The translations under genes and the position numbers were made by a program. From Planctomycetaceae bacterium (GTDB lineage: Bacteria > Planctomycetota > Planctomycetia > Planctomycetales > Planctomycetaceae), in contig JALTOP010000152.1 in NCBI GenBank assembly GCA_027000105.1, positions 1 to 21,755 on the forward strand: a stretch of DNA of 21,755 nt, written 5' to 3'. Shown in pieces: positions 16,575-21,755 of the stretch; the first letter of the stretch is position 1, and every line of letters starts with the position of its first letter. The notes below the pieces were generated by a model, which was not told where the DNA came from, ran no database searches, and saw only the letters and a list, made by a program, of their open reading frames with translations.

Positions 16575-17241
16575 GAAAGATGACACTTTGCAAAAGATCG
16601 TGATACGGCTTGCGGGAACGATATAGCCCAGATCGGAGATAAGAGCAAGACCGTCTTCACGTTGAATATCTCCGAATATCAACGTGTATCGAGTTGGCTC
16701 AGTTTGTAGCAAAGTACGTAAACGCGCTCATGAATGTGCAGCATGATGACTTGGTGAGAAAATGTTCCCTGACGCCAACATGTTGCCGATGGCTCCATAA
16801 CCAGAAATTGATGGGCAGGATCCGAATTCCTCCGTTTCCTTTTTGTCAATTTTACAAACAAGGAGACACGCGAACGTCGAAAAATCGTGTAAGAGTTACA
16901 ATTCTGCGAGCATCGAAAAAAAATGTCTCAAGTTGAAGAAATAAAAAACAGCTCCAAAGGTAGTGCATTGAGAACCAGACGCGGTTTATCGCAAATAAAT
17001 TCCAGGAATTGGCACATCGATTGCTTTGATTGTTTGCTCACCGGGACTTGCCCCGGCCGGTTGTAAACAGGGAACCTCCGATCAGTCATTCCGAGCTGGT
17101 CAAACGGATCACATCCTTATCACTTCGTCATGTTTCACGTCATCTTTCACGCATTCCACTGAACAGACAATCAATTTATCAATCAACGCGACGGGATCTT
17201 TCTCCCTTCAGTTTTCTCAAGAATAAAGGATAGACAAGAGC
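16575..17241. other. Divergent spacer, 667 bp
   Basis: Lies between scpB (-) and the metallopeptidase-like gene (+). Short open frames on both strands look non-coding. It is AT-rich around 16840-17000. A small hairpin, CCGGG-ACTTGC-CCCGG, lies near 17041-17056. No clear promoter was found, though promoters for both flanking genes are expected here. Confidence 0.45.
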
Positions 17242-18456
17242 ATGGAAGCTCGTGGGCCTTTTCGTGTAGCAGTTGTTTTGTTTGTTGCATTCGTTTTTGC
17301 GGGAACATCCAACGCCGCAACATTCAGAACACCGAACTTTATCGTCAATGCCCGATCTCCGGAATTTGCCAAGCGGGTTGGGACAGCCGCCGAGCAATTT
17401 CGAAAAGAACTTGCAGTGATGTGGACCGGCAAGGAAATGAGAAACTGGTCGGCCCCGTGCCCGATCAATGTCAAGGTCGGACAAATTGGTGCAGGGGGAG
17501 CAACAACCTTTTCCTTCCACAATGGCGAAGTGTTCGGCTGGAAGATGAATATACAGGGGACGGAAGAACGAATTCTTGATTCGGTTCTGCCTCACGAAAT
17601 TACCCATACCATTCTGGCTTGTCGATTTCGGCGTCCACTGCCACGCTGGGCTGATGAAGGAGTTTGCACTTTGGTGGAACATGAGTCCGAACGACGAAGG
17701 CAGACTCTACTGCTGGGGGATGTGATGAGAAGCGGGCGGCGAATTCCGCTGAAATCACTTTTTTCCATGACGGAATATCCCTCGGACATGAGAGAGATTC
17801 TGAAACTATACGCACAAGGTTATTCACTCGTCGACTATCTCGTCCAACAGGGGGGACGCGAAACGTTTATGCGATTTCTGCACGATGCACTCAGACATGG
17901 GAGTTGGGATCAGGCATTGGGAACGCATTACGGCGTGAATACGATTGCGAAACTGGAGCAGAAGTGGGGAAAGTGGGTTCTTGCGGGCAGCCCGGCATTG
18001 AATTTGCCCAAGGGAGATGCACTGGCCTTGAACGAACAACCTCAGGAAAAATCGGTTGTCCGCGGGCAGTCTCCCGATGAGTCCGACCTGGCTGCACCGC
18101 ATCCACTGGGGGAACAGCGTGGACAGCAGGTTGCTCAGAATGACGGGGCACACGTCAGCGAGACCTCAACTGATGCGATTCCATTTCAGGCGGGTAATCA
18201 GGTTGCAGTAACCAATCCGAAGAAGGATTCAAAGGGAAGCATGTTGAATCATCATGCTTCTCGTTCACGCAGCGGTCTTGTGTCTCCCGTTTATATCTGG
18301 CCTGCCGATGGGCGATCAGAAACAACCAGTAGAGAACAAAGAGGCCAACTTCAAACAACCGGTGAAAGTTTTCATTCTCCGAAAACACCCTTATCTTCCC
18401 AGGACAACGCACATCCTTTTACGGGTGGCAATCATAAGGATATCTTTTCGCCATAG
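17242..18456 (+). CDS. Secreted gluzincin-type metallopeptidase-like protein (HEITH)
   Basis: 404 aa with AAGGATAGACAAGAG before the ATG. Signal peptide 1-25 (cleavage after SNA). Residues 26-250 form the folded part: FIVNA near the start, then the zinc motif HEITH (His118, Glu119, His122) and, 17 residues on, WADEG (136-140) whose Glu139 is the expected third zinc ligand. This H-E-x-x-H...E spacing and the PRWADEG context match the peptidase MA / gluzincin group. The helical region after it (LYAQGYSLVDYLVQQGGRETFMRFL, 189-213) is also typical. From about 255 to 404 the chain is Ser/Gln/His-rich low complexity, probably disordered. Activity and substrate are inferred from motifs only. Confidence 0.85.
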   Translation: MEARGPFRVAVVLFVAFVFAGTSNAATFRTPNFIVNARSPEFAKRVGTAAEQFRKELAVMWTGKEMRNWSAPCPINVKVGQIGAGGATTFSFHNGEVFGWKMNIQGTEERILDSVLPHEITHTILACRFRRPLPRWADEGVCTLVEHESERRRQTLLLGDVMRSGRRIPLKSLFSMTEYPSDMREILKLYAQGYSLVDYLVQQGGRETFMRFLHDALRHGSWDQALGTHYGVNTIAKLEQKWGKWVLAGSPALNLPKGDALALNEQPQEKSVVRGQSPDESDLAAPHPLGEQRGQQVAQNDGAHVSETSTDAIPFQAGNQVAVTNPKKDSKGSMLNHHASRSRSGLVSPVYIWPADGRSETTSREQRGQLQTTGESFHSPKTPLSSQDNAHPFTGGNHKDIFSP

Positions 18457-18493
18457 CTTGAAATTTCATCACAGCTTGAATCAGACGCGTAGA

Positions 18494-18517
18494 GCAGGGC
18501 TCTTGCCTGCCTTTCTT
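18494..18517 (+). terminator. Weak terminator candidate after the metallopeptidase-like gene
   Basis: Five-base stem GCAGG/CCTGC with a 7-nt loop, then CTTTCTT, 38 bp downstream of the stop codon. The stem is short, so this is only a candidate. Confidence 0.3.
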
Positions 18518-18567
18518 GACTCGATTTGAAAAGCTCTCGGTATCTTTGCGGATTGGTGTGAGAATAT

Positions 18568-18597
18568 CCCCCGTGCTCTGCGTGCCTCTGTGGTTAA
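18568..18597 (-). repeat. Copy of a dispersed intergenic element (CACAGAGGCAC-type)
   Basis: Read on the minus strand this is TTAACCACAGAGGCACGCAG followed by AGCACGGGG. Variants of this ACCACAGAGGCAC...GAG phrase recur between genes in many planctomycete and other environmental genomes and are often mis-translated as TTEARRAR-like proteins; the 94-codon minus-strand frame here contains exactly that string. The identification is from memory, not from a search. Confidence 0.5.
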
Positions 18598-18663
18598 CAA
18601 AGTCGAGCCGATGAAACCGGCCCTACAGAAACTTTCAACTGACTGGCAAACCATTCTGGATAC

Positions 18664-18686
18664 CAAAAGCCGCAGGCCTTTTTTCG
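18664..18686. terminator. Likely bidirectional terminator between convergent genes
   Basis: AAAAGCC-GCA-GGCCTTTTTT forms a small stem with one mismatch or bulge, flanked by A and T runs, so it can act on both strands. It lies 48 bp downstream of the zinc-ribbon gene (-) and about 210 bp after the metallopeptidase-like gene (+). Confidence 0.45.
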
Positions 18687-18734
18687 GTGATGTGCATTTT
18701 AGCGAACACTGCACAGCATGAGAACAATCCGGTG

Positions 18735-18953
18735 TCAGGTCATCCGACAGCAACCTGGCCCGCATGGCGGTGCGTCAGAAGGGGGACACGCAATTGGAAG
18801 ACTGTCTCCGCCAGAAGCGGGTGTTGCAGCGGGACTGAGCAGTTTTTGTAATTGCTCCGAGTTGCACTGCGGGCAACTCGCCTTTTCCTGCGAACGAATC
18901 AGAACTTCAAATTCGTTGCCACACTCGTTACATCGATATTCGAAAAGAGGCAT
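18735..18953 (-). CDS. FmdB-type zinc ribbon protein
   Basis: 72 aa from the ATG at 18953 (AAAAGGATT upstream); the extra 28 codons to 19037 look non-coding. It begins MPLFEYRCNECGNEFEVL, the hallmark of the FmdB/CxxC_CXXC_SSSS family, with zinc ligands Cys8, Cys11, Cys27 and Cys30. After LLSPAATPASGG the C-terminus carries four more cysteines (56, 64, 68, 69) in ACPPSDAPPCGPGCC, which could form a second metal site; C-terminal Cys clusters are seen in some family members. The name FmdB comes from a putative regulator of formamidase in Methylophilus; no role is established for most members. It is 123 bp downstream of the anti-sigma-like gene on the same strand, so co-transcription is possible. 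Confidence 0.85.
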   Translation of the reverse strand: MPLFEYRCNECGNEFEVLIRSQEKASCPQCNSEQLQKLLSPAATPASGGDSLPIACPPSDAPPCGPGCCRMT

Positions 18954-19076
18954 CGACGCAGAATCCTTTTCACTCTGAATTAGTAAAGTATCAGTAAATG
19001 GAGGGAACGAACAGGAACAATCAGCAAACAGGAGCAATTGGCCAAACAGGTAATCAGTTTGCCGGAAAACCAGGAA

Positions 19077-19682
19077 CTATTCAATCTCGGGATGCAACCT
19101 TTTCTGCTGTCGTAGCAGTTCTTTCAGGTGGGCATCCAACATTTCCGCATCAGGGAAATCGGAATCAATTTCAGGGTAGAAGTAGAGATCCTGCGAGAAG
19201 GGATCGATGTAGGACGACCCTGGATGGGACTGTTGTGACGCACTCTCACCCTCATTAAAGCTCGCCGAGTACTGGAGGAACGGCGAGTAGGCCGAACCGC
19301 GATTGACAGTCGTCTGATAGACCCGATCTTTATTCCGTGACGGTTGTTGTCCCATGAAAACAACGAGCAATGCCAGACACGCCGCCGTAACGGAAAAAAT
19401 GGGAACGAACTTCTGCTTCCATTCCTGATAGCGTGAAACCTGCGGGAAAGGCTCGGGAAGTCTGTCCGACAACTTTGGCCAGAGGCTTTTTTCAAGCTGA
19501 ACCGAGTTCCCACTCTGAGTCTCGCGGAGAGAACCGATCGCGGCACGGAGCAACTCGTAATGCTCTCTGCATGTGGGACAGTTTGCCAGAATCCTCCTGA
19601 CATCCTCCGGCAGATCGTCGACAGAAGCTCGATCAACCAATAACGCCAGACGGTTCCTGTTTTTTGAACAATGACAAGACAT
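19077..19682 (-). CDS. Anti-sigma-factor-like membrane protein
   Basis: 201 aa. The gene starts 2 bp after the ECF sigma factor stop. The N-terminus has Cys3-His4-Cys5 and NCPTCREHYELL (Cys35, Cys38, His41), resembling the zinc-binding anti-sigma domain that wraps around ECF sigma factors, though the spacing departs from the standard H-x3-C-x2-C. One membrane segment lies at about 93-110 (PIFSVTAACLALLVVFM), then an extracytoplasmic tail of 90 residues rich in Ser, Tyr, Phe and Asp with no recognised sensor domain. Position and architecture together make an anti-sigma role likely: the cytoplasmic part would hold the sigma factor until a signal acts on the outer part. No signal-specific clue is present. 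Shadow frames overlap, but this one has the operon context. Confidence 0.78.
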   Translation of the reverse strand: MSCHCSKNRNRLALLVDRASVDDLPEDVRRILANCPTCREHYELLRAAIGSLRETQSGNSVQLEKSLWPKLSDRLPEPFPQVSRYQEWKQKFVPIFSVTAACLALLVVFMGQQPSRNKDRVYQTTVNRGSAYSPFLQYSASFNEGESASQQSHPGSSYIDPFSQDLYFYPEIDSDFPDAEMLDAHLKELLRQQKRLHPEIE

Positions 19683-19684
19683 AA

Positions 19685-20329
19685 TTACTTCCCATCCTTC
19701 TCGCTAAAAGGCTCTCCGGCCTCTTTCATCCGTTCTGTCCACAATCGCTTGAAGCGGTTTCTCGCCTCGGCCAAGCGCCAGCGAATCGTGGATTCCTTTC
19801 GGTTCATGATTGCGGCAACTTCGGCTGAAGTGAAATGTTCCAAGTCCCGCAACACCAACACAGTTCTGTATTTCTCCGGAAGTTCCTGCAACACCCGCTG
19901 GACTTCCTCGCCAATATCCCGTTTGTCCCGAGGGTCATCGGAACTGGGATCCAAAGACCGTTCCGAACTGATTTCGCTGAACAGCGATGTCGAACCTCTG
20001 CGCTTTTTCTTGCGCAAATAGTCCAGCGTCAGGTTAACTCCGACCTGGAACAGCCAGGGCCCGAATCTCCTGGAAACATCAAACCGCCCCAAATTTTCGT
20101 AAACCCGGATAAATGTTTCTTGCACCAAATCCTCGGCCAGTGCATCATTATGCACGAACCTATGGATCACGCGGTACAACTTCCCCTCATATCGTAAAAC
20201 CAACTCCCTGAACGCGCTGCGATCACCCTCACGAACCCGCTCGACCAGGCGCGCATCGCTCAACTGAGGCTGACACTCACGCCCCTCATCCCTTACTGAG
20301 GTTTCTCTATTTGCCTGTTCAGTTTTCAT
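19685..20329 (-). CDS. ECF-subfamily RNA polymerase sigma factor
   Basis: 214 aa from the ATG at 20329 (GTAGAGAACAG upstream); a GTG at 20407 would add 26 residues. Sigma region 2 lies at about 25-110: LVERVREGDRSAFRELVLRYEGKLYR, AEDLVQETFIRVY (65-77) for core binding, and PWLFQVGVNLTLDYLRKKKRR (91-111) for -10 recognition and melting. A polar linker with many Ser/Asp follows. Region 4 is at about 142-195: VLQELPEKYRTVLVLRDLEHFTSAEVAAIMNRKESTIRWRL, the -35 helix-turn-helix. No sigma 3 region, as expected for ECF. It is translationally linked to the anti-sigma-like gene. The target regulon is unknown. The upstream spacer might carry its own promoter, but no GAAC-type ECF site was convincing. 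Confidence 0.94.
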   Translation of the reverse strand: MKTEQANRETSVRDEGRECQPQLSDARLVERVREGDRSAFRELVLRYEGKLYRVIHRFVHNDALAEDLVQETFIRVYENLGRFDVSRRFGPWLFQVGVNLTLDYLRKKKRRGSTSLFSEISSERSLDPSSDDPRDKRDIGEEVQRVLQELPEKYRTVLVLRDLEHFTSAEVAAIMNRKESTIRWRLAEARNRFKRLWTERMKEAGEPFSEKDGK

Positions 20330-20554
20330 CTGTTCTCTACGGGCAGTCCCTTCCTGATACTCATTTCCAGTCCACCTGTCACCGATCTTCCCCGATAACT
20401 CCTGCACGCATCCGCAACTGCTTTTTAGCGTTGCATAACTGCCCTCGCCTCTAACCTGTCTACGTTGTGTTGGTGCCGTTCGTTGGATTTTTTATGATCT
20501 TTTTACTGCAGTGGGGCAGCTTTTTACTTATGCGTAAATCCTCTTTTGCGATAC

Positions 20555-20584
20555 TTGACAAAACAACCCGTTTCTACGTACGAT
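20555..20584 (+). promoter_or_regulatory. Sigma70-type promoter of rpmF-plsX
   Basis: Perfect -35 TTGACA (20555-20560), 18-bp spacer, -10 TACGAT (20579-20584). The predicted transcription start near 20591 leaves a leader of about 120 nt before rpmF. The upstream flank is T-rich. Confidence 0.65.
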
Positions 20585-20598
20585 CAGCCTCCTGATCG
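20581..20598 (+). promoter_or_regulatory. Perfect palindrome overlapping the rpmF -10 box and start site
   Basis: CGATCAG (20581-20587), loop CCTC, CTGATCG (20592-20598): a 7-bp perfect dyad starting inside the -10 box and crossing the expected transcription start. It could be an operator. Confidence 0.45.
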
Positions 20599-20712
20599 CA
20601 GGAAAATAGTATATCCCTGAGAAAATAAAAACTGAAGATTGAGCCCCGGAGACACGGGCGTCAAACGTTCAGTGTTTCTATTGGCTAAATTATCGTAGAG
20701 AAGGCAAGTGAG

Positions 20713-20892
20713 ATGGCAATTCCCAAGAGGCGACAATCGAAAACCCGTTCCCGTAAAAGACGCAGTCATGATGCTGTAAAGCCTGTTGCACTACAGGGTT
20801 GCGCTAATTGTGGTCAACCGACTCCCAGTCATACCGCCTGTCCAACCTGTGGCTATTATATGGGACGCATCGTCATTGAAATAGAAGATTAA
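20713..20892 (+). CDS. rpmF: 50S ribosomal protein L32 (zinc-binding form)
   Basis: 59 aa, too short for many gene finders but unmistakable: MAIPKRRQSKTRSRKRRSHD at the N-terminus, typical of bL32, then the zinc finger CANC (30-33) and CPTC (43-46), ending GYYMGRIVIEIED. The four cysteines identify the C+ form, which needs zinc, rather than the zinc-free paralogue. AAGGCAAGTGAG precedes the ATG. bL32 sits near the peptidyl-transferase region of the large subunit. It is followed by plsX 170 bp downstream, the conserved rpmF-plsX order that links ribosome and lipid synthesis genes in many bacteria. Confidence 0.96.
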   Translation: MAIPKRRQSKTRSRKRRSHDAVKPVALQGCANCGQPTPSHTACPTCGYYMGRIVIEIED

Positions 20893-21062
20893 TCAGGTTC
20901 AGGATTGCTTTTTTCTCTTTTCTTCCTTCAAAGTCACCTGCGATATCTGTTCCTGCTTGTCTGGCCTTTTTTCGCGTATGGTTTGGAAAAGGGTTGCGGT
21001 GTAGCTATGGGAGGCTTTGTTGACGTTACAAGAGCCAGCAGGCAGTAGGAAAGTTTGCTCAG

Positions 21063-21755
21063 ATGCGAATCGCACTGGATGCAATGGGAGGTGACGATGC
21101 TCCTTCGATCAATATCGACGGAGCACTGACTGCGATTGCCCAGACGGAGCAATTGTCGGTCGATCTTGTGGGCAATGAAGAATTGCTGAGATCACTGCTG
21201 AAGGAAAAGTGTCTGCTTACCGGGAATTATCCCGAAGAACGGTTGCGGATCGTACCTGCTGATGGCTTTATCGGGATGGAAGAAAAGCCGACGCTTGCCC
21301 TGAGAAAGAAACCGAACAGCTCGATTGCCATTTGTTGGAAATTGATGGCGGAGAAAGAGGTGCAGGCAATCGTCAGTGCAGGTAACACGGGAGCCTGTGT
21401 CGCTGCCGGCTTGAGAACCCGCCTGTTTCTGAAAAATGTGAAACGCCCCGGAATTGCAGCCGTACTGCCCACACTCAAGGGGCAATGTATTTTGATGGAT
21501 GTTGGGGCCAACCCTGCCGCCCGATCTGATCACCTCTATCAGTACGGAGTGATGGGGGCCATTTACGCTCGAGAAATGTTCGAACTCGAAAACCCACGAA
21601 TTGGCCTGCTGAATATCGGCAGTGAAGATGGGAAGGGGACAAGTCTGGTTCGCGAGGCAAACCAGTTTTTTCTGGCTTCTCGTTTGAAAGATCAATACAT
21701 CGGGAATGTTGAGGGGCGAGATATTTTCCAGGGTCATACGGATGTTGTCATCTGC
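21063..21755 (+). CDS. plsX: Phosphate acyltransferase PlsX, 5' part (runs off the right edge)
   Basis: The first 231 codons are visible; the family is usually about 330-350 residues, so roughly 100 are missing beyond the window. PlsX makes acyl-phosphate from acyl-ACP, the first step of phosphatidic acid synthesis with PlsY. Signatures: MRIALDAMGGDDAP at the start, VSAGNTGAC (104-112), LMDVGAN (144-150), HLYQYGVMGAIYAREM, LLNIGSEDGKGTSLV (182-196), and IGNVEGRDIF followed by G..DVVIC (213-231). The ATG at 21063 is chosen because DAMGGD must lie at the N-terminus and in-frame ATG 21006 is closed by a stop; TAGGAAAG lies upstream. Peripheral membrane protein. It follows rpmF and probably shares its promoter. 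Confidence 0.96.
   Translation, partial: MRIALDAMGGDDAPSINIDGALTAIAQTEQLSVDLVGNEELLRSLLKEKCLLTGNYPEERLRIVPADGFIGMEEKPTLALRKKPNSSIAICWKLMAEKEVQAIVSAGNTGACVAAGLRTRLFLKNVKRPGIAAVLPTLKGQCILMDVGANPAARSDHLYQYGVMGAIYAREMFELENPRIGLLNIGSEDGKGTSLVREANQFFLASRLKDQYIGNVEGRDIFQGHTDVVIC

Larger units (their letters stand above)
20330..20712. other. Divergent spacer, 383 bp
   Basis: Separates the ECF sigma gene (-) from rpmF (+). It contains the rpmF promoter and overlapping hairpin described separately. Part of the left 78 bp could be coding if the sigma factor starts at GTG 20407. Confidence 0.5.

Noticed and set aside
16694..16936. 80-codon plus-strand frame near the scpB 5' end
   Set aside because: No ribosome binding site, no family resemblance, overlaps the divergent spacer.
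18481..18765. 94-codon minus-strand frame containing TTEARRAR
   Set aside because: This is the translated dispersed intergenic repeat and it overlaps the end of the FmdB-type gene; a known kind of false prediction.

Overview
The window looks like chromosomal DNA of a planctomycete, probably of the Planctomycetaceae (Gimesia/Rubinisphaera-like; the genus is a guess). The main clues are a DUF1559 prepilin-like protein with the planctomycete arrangement (G|FTLIELLV cleavage site, H-x9-DG near the C-terminus), several secreted or lipoprotein-like proteins of unknown function, a secreted sialate-O-acetylesterase-type enzyme, and loosely packed, mostly single-gene transcription units with long spacers. 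No insertion sequence, prophage, integrase or CRISPR array is visible.

Layout. At 1-58 there is a strong terminator for a gene off the left edge. From 205 to 5673 lie a degenerate HD-GYP protein (-), a DusB-type tRNA-dihydrouridine synthase (-), a small lipoprotein-like protein (+) and a secreted SGNH/SASA esterase (-) with a good sigma70-type promoter. From 5988 to 8764 lie an exported Dabb-domain protein (+), a small protein with a ribosomal L7/L12 C-terminal-like motif (-), tRNA-Gln(CUG) (+) with a terminator, and a secreted phytase-like esterase (-). The DUF1559 gene (8974-9966, -) has a long upstream region with a strong minus-strand hairpin.

From 10825 to 14601 lie a COG0523/CobW-type metal GTPase (+), converging on a MazG-like pyrophosphohydrolase with a Cys4 tail (-), and then a two-gene unit: an RbsC-type permease whose stop overlaps the start of a membrane-anchored alpha/beta hydrolase (ATGA). 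From 15015 to 18456 lie a secreted His/Pro/Gln-rich protein (+), scpB (-) and a secreted HEITH metallopeptidase-like protein (+).

The right end holds an FmdB-type zinc ribbon (-), an anti-sigma-like membrane protein and its upstream ECF sigma factor (both -, 2 bp apart), and the housekeeping pair rpmF-plsX (+; plsX runs off the right edge) behind a clear TTGACA/TACGAT promoter. rpmF and the partial plsX were read directly from the sequence.

Interpretation. Most of the window is ordinary core and accessory planctomycete gene content, and I did not find a convincing new multi-gene system. The most useful leads are the HD-GYP protein that has lost its HD metal ligands, the orphan sugar-type permease coupled to a hydrolase, the L7/L12-like small protein, the 17-bp triple tandem repeat before the His-rich secreted protein, and the structured leader upstream of the DUF1559 gene.
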